From Sphingobacterium sp. (GTDB taxonomy: Bacteria; Bacteroidota; Bacteroidia; Sphingobacteriales; Sphingobacteriaceae), in the NCBI GenBank assembly GCA_031286695.1, contig JAITTY010000011.1:248001-312000 (forward strand): 64,000 nucleotides of DNA. Direction: 5' to 3'. Below, piece by piece: positions 27,766 through 37,000 of the stretch (the stretch's first letter is position 1; the number at the start of each line of letters is the position of its first letter). Both the position numbers and the translations under genes were made by a program. Under the pieces are notes generated by a model. It made no database searches and was not told the origin of the DNA. It saw only the letters and a list, made by a program, of their open reading frames with translations.

Positions 27766-30700
27766 ATGAGAAAATTTGTACTATTTTCTGTTGCTCTTGG
27801 ATTGAGTTTTCCTTCTGAATCCTATTCTTTTACAAAAAAAGAAGGTTCTTTGAATAGCAATAAGTTAACTAATGCTTTTCTAAGCCCTTCGCTAAAGAAT
27901 GCGGTTCAAAATACGGTGCAAGGTACTGTAACGGATGGAAAAGGTCCAGTCTCTGGGGTAAGTGTGTCTTTGATCGGCGGTACTGCGTCAACAAAGACAG
28001 ATACTCAGGGGCATTTTAAAATTACAGCTGCCGTGGGAAGCAAGTTGCGTTTTTCATTCGTTGGATACGTGACGAAAGAGGTTACTGTTACTTCAAGCTC
28101 ACTTGATGTAACTTTGGCTGACGATAATCAAGCGTTAGACGAGGTGGTTGTTGTCGGTTACGGTACCCAGAAAAAGGGTAACCTGACAGGGGCTGTATCT
28201 ACGGTCAATGTAAAAGATAACCTGCAAGGGCGCGCTATTGCGGATGTTGGTCGCGGTATTCAAGGTACGACGCCAGGTCTGACAGTTGTTGTGCCGAGCG
28301 GGGAGGTTGGTTCTGATCCAGTGATGAAGATTCGTGGTCAAATGGGGTCAATTACAGGCGGGTCGAGCCCACTTATCTTGTTGGATAATGTGGAGATTCC
28401 AAGTATTCAGTTGGTTAACCCTGCGGATGTAGAGTCTATTTCTGTACTGAAAGATGCGGCGGCTTCTTCTATTTATGGTGCTAAGGCAGCATTTGGTGTT
28501 GTATTGATTACAACAAAAAAAGGAGCGCAAGGCGGTGATAGCTTCAATATCAATTATTCCAATAACTTCTCCTTTCAGAATTCAGCGGTAGATTATAACA
28601 TGGGTGATGTGAATGCCCTGAAATACTCTTTGGAAGCAGCTGAACGTGTCGGAGAATCTGAGACAGGTGCATTTTATAAAATCAACCGCGAAAGTTATCA
28701 ACGGGCACTGGATTGGAAACAGAAATACGGTAATTCAATCGGTGCAAATGATCCAACGGTTTATGGTCGTGATTGGTATGTTAATCCTGCCGAACCTACG
28801 AAAAAGTACGGTGTACGTACCTATAATGTGCAGGATTACATGATCCGTAAGGCGGCACCTACTTCTCAGCATGATTTAAGTATTTCGGGTACATCGGGTA
28901 AAACACAATATAATCTGAGTATGGGATTGTTAAATCAATCCGGTATGATGAAAACAACAGATCATGACAAGTTTAACCGTACCAATGCGGCGTTGCGTAT
29001 ATCATCTGAGATTAATAAATACCTGACTGTGCGTGGTGGTGCTATGGTATCACGTCGTAAAAAGGAATATCCTTATACAACAAATTCAACGACGGCGGAT
29101 CCATGGTTGTATCTTTACCGTTGGAGCTCGTTATATCCAATGGGATATGATGAAAACGGTAATATGATCCGTAGTCCATGGAGTGAGACTTCTTCAGCAA
29201 ATACAGCGAGTTTCCAAAATAACTACATCAATTTAAATTTAGGTGCTACTGTCAATATCAAGAAAAACTGGAAAGTTGATTTTGATTATACATTCTCCAA
29301 TCAGGAGGAAATCACAACGCAGCCCGGTACACGTTTCACTGCTGCAGATTCTTGGGTAGCAGGTGTGGCTAGAAAAGATGCTGCAGGTAATCCTGTGTAT
29401 GTTAACTCGGATGGTCAAATGGTTGCTGCTGGTGCTACAGGTGCAATGGCAGCATATGATCTGAATTATTATATGTACACTGCGAATGGCGCAAATCCAG
29501 ATCATTTTTTGAGAGCTTCGGGTGCTCGTCGTAATAATACAATCAATGCTTTCACAACCTATAATTTAAATCTGGACGATGATCATGATTTCAAATTTAT
29601 TGCGGGTGTTAACCGTGTGACTTTGGATTATGAGATGAATTCCTCTCAAACATTTAACTTATTGGATATCCAAAATCCACAATTGGGTTTTGGTGTCAAT
29701 ACATCAGCACAATTGGCAAAGGGTGATGCTGCATGGGAAGCACAGTTAGGGTATTTCGGACGGGTGAATTATGCCTATAAAAATAAATACCTTGTGGAAG
29801 CAAATATTCGTTACGACGGTTCGTCTAAGTTTCCAAAAAATTTGAAATGGCAATGGTTTCCATCTTTCTCAGCAGGTTGGGTAGCTTCGGAAGAAAGTTT
29901 TATGGAATGGGCTAAGCCTACTCTTAATCAATTGAAGTTTAGAGGTTCGTGGGGTTCTATCGGCGATCAGACTGTGCCACCAAGTTTATATACATCCACC
30001 ATGATTCCGGGTGATGTTGCTTGGTTGGGAGCTGATGGTAGCCGTTACTTCACAATTGGAACTCCTTCAGCTGTACGAAGCGAATTGAAATGGCAGCGTA
30101 TTGAAACGACAGACCTAGGTTTGGATATGCGCATGTTCAAAAATAAATTCGGATTGGTCTTCGATTGGTATAGAAGAGATACTAAAAACATGATCGTTCC
30201 AAGTGGCGATGTCAGTGCAACGTTTGGCGCTCCTGCGCCACAGGGTAACTTTGGTGCGTTACGTACACAAGGATGGGAGTTGGCGCTAGATTTTAACCAT
30301 CGTTTTGAAGGCGGTTTTGGTTTTAATGTCAGAGGGACGTTGTCGGATGCTAAAACGACTATTCTGCAGTATACAAACACACGCGTGATTTCAGATTACT
30401 ATAATGGTAAAGATGTGGGTGAAATCTGGGGTTACCGTACAGACAGATTGTATCAAGCGAGCGATTTTGAATATGATGCTTCGGGCAAGCTGGTTACAAC
30501 GACAGTAGCAGGGAAAGTGATGAATAAGCTTTCTGATCCAAATGGTGCTTACAATACATTTCCGACAAGCAGTAACTTTAGGTTCGGTCCTGGTGATGTG
30601 AAATTTGCTGATTTAAATGGTGATGGTCAGATTAATGCGGGAGCTGGTACCTTGGACGACCATGGTGATATGGAAGTTATCGGTAATGAAACACCGCGTT

Positions 30701-31227
30701 ATGAATATGGTTTCCGTTTGGGATTTGACTATAAGGGTTTTGATCTTTCTGGATTTATGCAAGGTGTTGGAAAACGTCAGATCTGGGGTAATGGTTTCTT
30801 AACGATTCCGGGTTATAATGCTTCGGATGGTGCTATGCCTTCAGCAATTGCAGATAATTTTTGGTCTGCGGATCATACCGGTGCATTTTATCCAAGAGCA
30901 TATAATAATGCAGCTAGCAATGATGCGAATAATATGGTGAAACAGTCCCGCTACCTGTTGGATATGTCATATCTACGTATTAAAAACATTACGCTTGGCT
31001 ATACACTTCCTTCAACACTTACACGGAAGGCATTTATTAAAACGGCAAGAGTTTATACCTCATTGGAAAACTTCTTCACCTTTGATAAGTTGAACGGCTT
31101 ACCGGTAGATCCGGAGGCAATCAATGGTTTTTCAATATTTAACGATAAGAACTATAATTCTGGTAGAACAGGTGTAGGGACGCCTATGTTTAAGTCGGTG
31201 TCGTTTGGTGTTCAGGTTAATTTTTAA
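27766..31227 (+). CDS. SusC/RagA-family TonB-dependent transporter, long form
   Basis: At 1153 residues it is the longest SusC of the window. The signal peptide ends near residue 21; a polar spacer to about residue 48 follows, then the carboxypeptidase-regulatory-like domain (about 50-118), LDEVVVVGYGTQKKG (124-138), the classical SusC TonB-box region, and the plug signature SVLKDAAASSIYGAKAAFGV. The barrel ends in SFGVQVNF. Unlike the other three, it has the GYGTQKK form and is paired with a classical RagB/SusD, so it belongs to a different subgroup and probably takes a different ligand. Its susD starts 11 bp after the stop. Confidence 0.94.
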   Translation: MRKFVLFSVALGLSFPSESYSFTKKEGSLNSNKLTNAFLSPSLKNAVQNTVQGTVTDGKGPVSGVSVSLIGGTASTKTDTQGHFKITAAVGSKLRFSFVGYVTKEVTVTSSSLDVTLADDNQALDEVVVVGYGTQKKGNLTGAVSTVNVKDNLQGRAIADVGRGIQGTTPGLTVVVPSGEVGSDPVMKIRGQMGSITGGSSPLILLDNVEIPSIQLVNPADVESISVLKDAAASSIYGAKAAFGVVLITTKKGAQGGDSFNINYSNNFSFQNSAVDYNMGDVNALKYSLEAAERVGESETGAFYKINRESYQRALDWKQKYGNSIGANDPTVYGRDWYVNPAEPTKKYGVRTYNVQDYMIRKAAPTSQHDLSISGTSGKTQYNLSMGLLNQSGMMKTTDHDKFNRTNAALRISSEINKYLTVRGGAMVSRRKKEYPYTTNSTTADPWLYLYRWSSLYPMGYDENGNMIRSPWSETSSANTASFQNNYINLNLGATVNIKKNWKVDFDYTFSNQEEITTQPGTRFTAADSWVAGVARKDAAGNPVYVNSDGQMVAAGATGAMAAYDLNYYMYTANGANPDHFLRASGARRNNTINAFTTYNLNLDDDHDFKFIAGVNRVTLDYEMNSSQTFNLLDIQNPQLGFGVNTSAQLAKGDAAWEAQLGYFGRVNYAYKNKYLVEANIRYDGSSKFPKNLKWQWFPSFSAGWVASEESFMEWAKPTLNQLKFRGSWGSIGDQTVPPSLYTSTMIPGDVAWLGADGSRYFTIGTPSAVRSELKWQRIETTDLGLDMRMFKNKFGLVFDWYRRDTKNMIVPSGDVSATFGAPAPQGNFGALRTQGWELALDFNHRFEGGFGFNVRGTLSDAKTTILQYTNTRVISDYYNGKDVGEIWGYRTDRLYQASDFEYDASGKLVTTTVAGKVMNKLSDPNGAYNTFPTSSNFRFGPGDVKFADLNGDGQINAGAGTLDDHGDMEVIGNETPRYEYGFRLGFDYKGFDLSGFMQGVGKRQIWGNGFLTIPGYNASDGAMPSAIADNFWSADHTGAFYPRAYNNAASNDANNMVKQSRYLLDMSYLRIKNITLGYTLPSTLTRKAFIKTARVYTSLENFFTFDKLNGLPVDPEAINGFSIFNDKNYNSGRTGVGTPMFKSVSFGVQVNF

Positions 31228-31238
31228 AATTTACAACA

Positions 31239-33098
31239 ATGAAATTTACAAAGAAAATAGCATTTATGGCGCTTGGAGCAACGTTGGTGCTATCATCCTG
31301 TAATAAAGATGTGCTTGATCGTAATCAGCTGACAAGTTTGGAAGATGAGAAAGGCTGGGGTAATGAACTTGCATTGCGTTTGTACGCTAATGGTTTTTAT
31401 GCCAACTATTTTACGGGATATAATTCAGGGTATGCAACGGCTTACGCGCCGGTAACGGGTTATAATTTTTCAGACGATTTAACGAAGAAAAATATTCAGG
31501 ATAATTTTGAAAACACCATTCCTTCAACTCGTAAAAATCAGTACTCCAGTACAATCGCATTAATGGAGACTCCCGAAATGATCCGCGAATATGCGGGGCC
31601 TACATGGAGTTTTGCCTATGTGCGTAAAGCAAATATTTTTATCGATCGGATAGAGAGTAAAACAAAACCAAATATTAATGACGAAACATACCGTCATTGG
31701 ATGGCTGTTGCCCGTTTCTTCAGAGGTTTTGAATATAGCCGACTCGTGGAAGTGTTCGGTGATGTGCCTTATTACGACAAGGAACTGAAAGATACTGAAC
31801 TGGATTTGATGTATAAAGATCGTGACAGCCGTGCGGTTGTAATGGATCATGTGTATGATGATTTTCAGTATGTATTGGATAATATGCGCACAAATGATGG
31901 GAAGCAATATTTGAACAAATATGTGGCGGCATCGTTTATTTCGAGATTGATGTTGTTTGAAGGCTCGTTCTTGTATTATCACAATTTAGATAAGGATCGG
32001 GCTAAGAAATATCTGGAAATGGCTCAAAAGGCGGCAGAGGTAGTTATGAGCTCTAATGCTTATAATTTTAGCAGTGATTTCAAAAGCTTATTTGCATCGG
32101 AAGATTTAAGTGCAAACAAGGAGGTGATTATGTATCGCGCCTATGATGCAACTAAGAGTGCTACTCATAGTGTGGGATCCTATAGTAATGGTACCGAAAG
32201 TCAGGGCAATGCGGTAAATTTGATGTTGATCAAATCCTTTATCTGTAATGATGGTAAGCCTTGGCAAAATTCTTCGCTTGCCAATGCCAATAGTTTTACA
32301 TTGAAAGATTTGGCTCTTACCCGCGATCCACGTTTTGAAGCTTCCATCTATGAGAAGCCACTGACCTCTTCATCAACGCTTTTCTACGCGTATAAATTTG
32401 CATCGCGAGAAGCATTGACGTATCTGGGGAAAACTTATCCGGCGGCATGGGGTTCTAATACAAATACATCGGATGCACCGGTAATCCGCCTGGCGGAGGT
32501 TGTCTTGAACTGGGTTGAAGCCAAGCAAATTTTAGCAGAAGGTTTTGGCGGAGCTGCGGTAACGCAGGCTGATATTGATAAATCAATCAATGCTATCCGT
32601 AGCCGTCCGCTTGATGCTGCAGCAGCTGCAAAAGGTGTACAGAAAACAGCTGCATTACAGATTGGTGCAATTGCAAATGATCCTTCACGTGATGCTGACA
32701 TTTCACCTTTAATGTGGGAAATTAGACGCGAAAGACGTATGGAGTTTGTTTATGAGGGGCTACGTCTGCTTGATATTAAACGTTGGAAGAAGTTAAACTA
32801 CATGGACTTTAGCAAAAACAACGATTATTTCTTGGGGCCTTGGATCAACGTAAAACAAGATATGCCAGCCTTGTTGGTGGATAGTAAAAAGGGATTGCTG
32901 AAAGTAGTGGATGCGAATGGTAATATCATCTCTTATGATGGCACGAATGGTGATAAGCTAATTGGTTATTATCGTGTGGAGGATGTGCAAAATCGCGAAT
33001 CATTTACAGACCGGTCTTATATTTCGCCTGTTGGATTAGAACAGGTAAATGAATATGCTGCGAAAGGCTATAAATTAACACAAACAAAAGGGTGGTAA
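31239..33098 (+). CDS. RagB/SusD-family lipoprotein (classical SusD type)
   Basis: Nutrient-binding partner of the preceding SusC. Signal MKFTKKIAFMALGATLVLSS then Cys21. Classical SusD features are the TPR-like segment YRHWMAVARFFRGFEYSRLV, IRLAEVVLNWVEAKQILAEG and the C-terminal WEIRRERRMEFVYEGLRLLD followed by IKRW, which the SusD-like 2 proteins upstream lack. Length 619 residues. A terminator follows, then the separate phosphoesterase operon. Confidence 0.94.
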   Translation: MKFTKKIAFMALGATLVLSSCNKDVLDRNQLTSLEDEKGWGNELALRLYANGFYANYFTGYNSGYATAYAPVTGYNFSDDLTKKNIQDNFENTIPSTRKNQYSSTIALMETPEMIREYAGPTWSFAYVRKANIFIDRIESKTKPNINDETYRHWMAVARFFRGFEYSRLVEVFGDVPYYDKELKDTELDLMYKDRDSRAVVMDHVYDDFQYVLDNMRTNDGKQYLNKYVAASFISRLMLFEGSFLYYHNLDKDRAKKYLEMAQKAAEVVMSSNAYNFSSDFKSLFASEDLSANKEVIMYRAYDATKSATHSVGSYSNGTESQGNAVNLMLIKSFICNDGKPWQNSSLANANSFTLKDLALTRDPRFEASIYEKPLTSSSTLFYAYKFASREALTYLGKTYPAAWGSNTNTSDAPVIRLAEVVLNWVEAKQILAEGFGGAAVTQADIDKSINAIRSRPLDAAAAAKGVQKTAALQIGAIANDPSRDADISPLMWEIRRERRMEFVYEGLRLLDIKRWKKLNYMDFSKNNDYFLGPWINVKQDMPALLVDSKKGLLKVVDANGNIISYDGTNGDKLIGYYRVEDVQNRESFTDRSYISPVGLEQVNEYAAKGYKLTQTKGW

Positions 33099-33117
33099 TT
33101 TAATCACATATTATGAG

Positions 33118-33149
33118 GCCTTGTCTAAGTTTTTAGACAAGGCTTTTTT
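33118..33149 (+). terminator. Terminator after the fourth susC/susD pair
   Basis: GCCTTGTCTA (33118-33127) pairs perfectly with TAGACAAGGC (33134-33143) around a six-base loop, followed by TTTTTT. Confidence 0.9.
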
Positions 33150-33206
33150 ATGTCTATAATGGCCAAAATCGTCAAAACACACCTAAATCGGTATCTAAAA
33201 TACTTT

Positions 33207-33250
33207 GCATAAAAACGCATTTTTATTTTATTATTGCGCATAAAAACGCT
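33207..33250 (+). promoter_or_regulatory. Two near-identical copies of the shared motif before the phosphoesterase operon
   Basis: GCATAAAAACGCA (33207-33219) and GCATAAAAACGCT (33238-33250) lie exactly 31 bp apart, close to three DNA turns, so two bound proteins would face the same side. The second copy ends 21 bp before the ATG at 33272. These are the best copies of the motif in the window. Confidence 0.6.
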
Positions 33251-33271
33251 ATTTTTAAGAAAACATTACGC

Positions 33272-35131
33272 ATGAGGTTTCCAATTATCACCTTTTTTAT
33301 TGCATTATCCTGCGTTTTTAACGTTGCGATGGCACAGCAGTCCTTTAAATTTGCTCACGTAACAGACACACATGTTGGTGGTGCAACAGGAGAGGAAGAT
33401 CTGCGACGTACTGTAAAGGATCTGAATACATTGAAAGATATTGATTTTGTTATCCTATCAGGTGATATCACCGAGTTTGGCGCGGATCATGAATTAAAGC
33501 TGGCGAAGCGGATCTTAGATAGCCTGCAGCTGCCCTGGTATGTTATCCCGGGAAATCACGATGGAAATTGGTCTGAAAATGGAGCCAATACTTTTCGCAC
33601 GGTGTTTGGTGGCGAAACCTTTTTCTTTAAGCATAAAGGTTATGCATTTATTGGGACTAATTCAGGCCCGAATATGCGTATGAGCCCAGGTCAGATCCCA
33701 CGTGAAAACTTGGTCTGGATGGATTCAATTTTTGCAGCGAATCCTGATAAGCAGCAGCCATTGATCTATATTAATCATTATCCGCAGGATTCATCTTTAA
33801 ACAACTGGTTTGACGCCTTGAAAAGAGTCAAAACGCGGAATGTTCAGTTGGCACTTTGCGGACATGGCCATATCAATAAATTATACGATTGGGAAGGGAT
33901 TCCGGGTGTTATGGGAAGGTCAAACTTGCGTGCGAATAAAGACGTCGGTGGTTATAATATCGTGACCATAGCTGATGGTAAAGCAACTTATCAAGAGCGT
34001 AATCCCGGAATGGGGACGCAAGAGAAATCTTGGGTCGTCGTCCCTTTATTTAATCATCATTATGAACATGAAACAGCAGGCTACCCAAGGCCCAGTTATG
34101 CTGTGAATAAAAAATATGCAGATCAGGTTAAAGTTAATTGGACTTTTGAAGATGCTAGTGATATCGGGGCGGGGTTAGCTGTTTACAAAAATAGTGTCAT
34201 TACATCAAACACAGCGGGGGAGATCTTTGCACTTGACCTGAAAACTGGCAAGAAGTTATGGGCATTCCGTACCGGTGGTAAGGTTTATTCTACTCCGGCT
34301 GTGTGGAAAGGGATTGTTGTGGTAGGTTCATCAGATCATGCAATCTATGCGGTAGACGCTCAGCATGGTAAGTTACTGTGGAAGGTGCAGACGGAGAAAG
34401 CGGTCTTAGGTTCACCGCTGCTGCATGAAGGTGTGGCTTTTATCGGTGGTTCGGATGGTAAGTTTAGGGCGCTGGATATCAAGACGGGAGCTGTAAAATG
34501 GAGTTTTGATCAGGTCAAAGGATTTGTGTCTACACTGCCAACGTATTATTTAGGGAATGTAATTTTTGGTTCCTGGAGTAATGGATTCTATGCGTTAGAT
34601 GTCAATACAGGTAAGCTTTCGTGGGAATGGAATAATGGACAGGCCAATCGGATGTTTTCTGCAGCAGCTTGCAATCCAGTGGGAGCAAATAATCGTGTCT
34701 TTGTGGTTGCGCCAGATCGTTTTATGACAGCGCTGGATGCGAAAACTGGAGCGGTCATCTGGCGGGAAAAGAAAGACACCATTCGGGTGCGTGAGTCTAT
34801 GGGGTTGGCAGCAGATCATAAATTGGTCTATGTGAAGACGATGGATGGGGACCTCTTGGGTATTTCGGTTGCTGGTAACAATATGGATGTTGCCTGGAAG
34901 TCCAAGCTTAAATTGCCCTACGAATTGACACCTTCTGCTATTGTAACCAATGGCAAATTGGTGTTTGTGCCGAGTCATTCGGGTTTGCTGTCCGGAGTTG
35001 ACGCAAAAACAGGCGCGGTAGTATGGCAATATAAAATATCCAATGGAATGGTTAATCCGGTTGTGCTAAATGGTAGAAATACGGTGATAGCGAGTACGAT
35101 GGATGGCAAAATAGTTTCATTACAGTTTTAA
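33272..35131 (+). CDS. Exported metallophosphoesterase fused to a PQQ-like beta-propeller
   Basis: The signal peptide (ends near V-A-M-A-Q, residue 21) sends a 619-residue protein out of the cytoplasm. Residues about 25-250 form a calcineurin-like phosphoesterase with the metal motifs DTH (32-34), GDI (64-66), GNHD (94-97), NHYP and GHGH. Residues about 280-619 form a PQQ-like propeller with blade repeats such as IFALDLKTGKKLWAF, IYAVDAQHGKLLWKV and MTALDAKTGAVIWRE. The propeller probably binds a ligand or substrate. First gene of an operon ending in GH9, deacetylase, murQ and a symporter; the gap to GH9 is 42 bp. Substrate unknown; a phosphate or phosphodiester on a wall glycan is a guess from context. 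Confidence 0.85.
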   Translation: MRFPIITFFIALSCVFNVAMAQQSFKFAHVTDTHVGGATGEEDLRRTVKDLNTLKDIDFVILSGDITEFGADHELKLAKRILDSLQLPWYVIPGNHDGNWSENGANTFRTVFGGETFFFKHKGYAFIGTNSGPNMRMSPGQIPRENLVWMDSIFAANPDKQQPLIYINHYPQDSSLNNWFDALKRVKTRNVQLALCGHGHINKLYDWEGIPGVMGRSNLRANKDVGGYNIVTIADGKATYQERNPGMGTQEKSWVVVPLFNHHYEHETAGYPRPSYAVNKKYADQVKVNWTFEDASDIGAGLAVYKNSVITSNTAGEIFALDLKTGKKLWAFRTGGKVYSTPAVWKGIVVVGSSDHAIYAVDAQHGKLLWKVQTEKAVLGSPLLHEGVAFIGGSDGKFRALDIKTGAVKWSFDQVKGFVSTLPTYYLGNVIFGSWSNGFYALDVNTGKLSWEWNNGQANRMFSAAACNPVGANNRVFVVAPDRFMTALDAKTGAVIWREKKDTIRVRESMGLAADHKLVYVKTMDGDLLGISVAGNNMDVAWKSKLKLPYELTPSAIVTNGKLVFVPSHSGLLSGVDAKTGAVVWQYKISNGMVNPVVLNGRNTVIASTMDGKIVSLQF

Positions 35132-35173
35132 GCAATCGATTGAAATGATCTTTTTGAAAATAAATGCCTTGAT

Positions 35174-37000
35174 ATGATAAAAAAATGTCTAAACTTCTTA
35201 AATTTACGTCAAGATTTTTTGCTTGTTTTTGCATGTTTTGTTTGTAACTTTGCGAAAGCACAGCAAAATGCTTGGATTAGAATAAACCAATTGGGCTATA
35301 CTCCGGCGGGCAAGAAGGTCGCGGTATGGGGAGGGAAATCAATCAGGCAGCTTCGTTCTTTTGAAATTAAAAATGCACAAACGGGTAAAACAGTCTATGT
35401 GCATCCTGTAGGAAAAGATTATGGGGCGTATGGTCCTTTTGTTCAGAGCTTTCGTTTTGATTTCTCTTCCGTGCAGGATACAGGACGCTTTTTTGTCCAA
35501 GCTGGAGATGTAAAGTCTCCAACATTCCGCATTGCGCGGGACGTTTACAAAGGGGCAGCAGATTTTGTACTGCGTTATATGCGGCAACAACGGACATTGT
35601 TTAACCCTTTTCTGAAAGATAGTTGTCATACACACGATGGGTTTGCGCTTTATGCGGGAAAAGCCGGTATTCCGGATAGTTCGCATATCGATGCAGGCGG
35701 TGGCTGGCATGATGCCTCTGACTATTTGCAATATGCGACAACGTCGGCAAATGCCACATTTCATTTGTTAGCGGCTTATCGCGATTTTCCAAAGGTCTTC
35801 GGTGATCTAAAGCAAGCAAATGGTCTTGACGGAAAAAATGGTCGTGCCGATGTGTTAGATGAAGCAAAATGGGGATTGGACTGGCTGTTGAAGATGCATC
35901 CCAAAGCCAATCAAATGTACAATCAGATTGGTGATGACCGGGATCATGCAAGCATGCGGATGCCAAAGGAAGATCCCTATTATGGACGTGGATTTGAAAG
36001 ACCGGTGTATTTTATTGATGGCGAGCCACAACAGCGTGGCAAGTTTATGAATAATACAACGGGCACAAGCTCTACTGCTGGTAAATTTAGTAGTGCTTTT
36101 CGCCTGGGCGCAGTGTTGTTTAACAAAGAAGATCGGAAGTATGCAAAGTTGCTGTCGAAGAAATCGGAAACGGCTTATGCCTATGCAATGATAAAACCTG
36201 GCGTGACGCAGACAGTTTCTGTGAAATCACCCTATATTTATGCAGAGGATAATTGGGTCGATGATATGCAGTTAGCTGCAGCAATTGGTTTTTCGACGAC
36301 AAAAAAGGAAAAATTTGCGCAAGAAGCCTTGCGATATGCTCGACAAGAAAAGATTACACCTTGGATGGTAAGCGATACTGCTGCACATTATCAGTGGTAC
36401 CCTTTTATCAATCTTGGACATTATGAGTTGGCAAAAGGATTAAAAGGACAAGATCGCGAGGAGATTGTTTCCTATTATAAGCAGGGGATCGAAGAGGTCA
36501 ATCGGAGAGCCGAAAAAAATGCATTTTTTCGGGGAGTTCCCTTTATCTGGTGCAGCAATAACTTAACTGTATCTTTTGCGATCCAATGCCTTTGGTATAA
36601 GGAACTTACGGGAGATACATATTTTGACGAGCTTGCTCAGGCTAATTTTGACTGGTTATTCGGGGCGAACCCTTGGGGTACGAGTATGGTATATGGCCTT
36701 CCATCATGGGGCGATACACCTGTTGATCCGCATTCGGCGTTTACCTTTCTGGGGAAACATCAGATCGATGGTGGTTTGGTTGATGGACCTATTATGGCAT
36801 CCACGTATCGTAATCTGATCGGTATTAAGTTGAATAATCCGGATAGCTATGCAGCGTTTCAAAGTGATTTGGCGGTCTATCACGACGACTATGGGGACTA
36901 TAGTACCAATGAGCCCACAATGGATGGAACCGCTTCTTTAATTTATTTGCTTGCGTCAAAAGAGGGTAAGGCCATGGAGGAGCCCGCTGAAAAAAAGTAA
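35174..37000 (+). CDS. Glycoside hydrolase family 9 enzyme with N-terminal Ig-like domain
   Basis: A 608-residue secreted enzyme. The signal peptide ends at AKAQ (about residue 30). The CelD_N-type Ig-like domain spans about 32-122 (RINQLGYTPAGKK), then the GH9 (alpha/alpha)6 barrel. Catalytic elements are visible: GGWHDASDY (176-184, Asp180 and Asp183 as base) and NEPTMDGTAS (579-588, Glu580 as acid). GH9 holds endoglucanases but also exo-beta-glucosaminidases, which would suit an amino-sugar operon better; specificity is not readable. The frame ends GAA AAA AAG TAA, a slippery heptamer directly before the stop, with a deacetylase domain open in the -1 frame. A frameshift would give an 840-residue fusion. 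Confidence 0.88.
   Translation: MIKKCLNFLNLRQDFLLVFACFVCNFAKAQQNAWIRINQLGYTPAGKKVAVWGGKSIRQLRSFEIKNAQTGKTVYVHPVGKDYGAYGPFVQSFRFDFSSVQDTGRFFVQAGDVKSPTFRIARDVYKGAADFVLRYMRQQRTLFNPFLKDSCHTHDGFALYAGKAGIPDSSHIDAGGGWHDASDYLQYATTSANATFHLLAAYRDFPKVFGDLKQANGLDGKNGRADVLDEAKWGLDWLLKMHPKANQMYNQIGDDRDHASMRMPKEDPYYGRGFERPVYFIDGEPQQRGKFMNNTTGTSSTAGKFSSAFRLGAVLFNKEDRKYAKLLSKKSETAYAYAMIKPGVTQTVSVKSPYIYAEDNWVDDMQLAAAIGFSTTKKEKFAQEALRYARQEKITPWMVSDTAAHYQWYPFINLGHYELAKGLKGQDREEIVSYYKQGIEEVNRRAEKNAFFRGVPFIWCSNNLTVSFAIQCLWYKELTGDTYFDELAQANFDWLFGANPWGTSMVYGLPSWGDTPVDPHSAFTFLGKHQIDGGLVDGPIMASTYRNLIGIKLNNPDSYAAFQSDLAVYHDDYGDYSTNEPTMDGTASLIYLLASKEGKAMEEPAEKK
36976..37000 (+). promoter_or_regulatory. Candidate programmed -1 frameshift signal (dnaX-like)
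   Basis: GGAGG (36976-36980) lies 10 nt upstream of the slippery heptamer A AAA AAG (36991-36997) read in the GH9 frame, and the zero-frame stop TAA follows at 36998-37000. E. coli dnaX has the same heptamer, phase and upstream purine-rich spacing. I saw no strong stem-loop just downstream. The anti-Shine-Dalgarno is used little in Bacteroidota, which weakens the role of GGAGG. Confidence 0.5.

Noticed and set aside
30045..30380. Minus-strand 111-codon frame inside susC
   Set aside because: Antisense to a well-supported SusC; no independent features.
13807..33098. ECF sigma/anti-sigma (FecI/FecR) or hybrid two-component control of the SusC/SusD pairs
   Set aside because: No such gene occurs in the window, and these SusC proteins lack the STN-type N-terminal extension seen in FecR-linked receptors.
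33200..33207. TACTTTG as the -7 box of the phosphoesterase operon
   Set aside because: One base short of TAnnTTTG and no good TTTG at the right distance, so not listed as a promoter.
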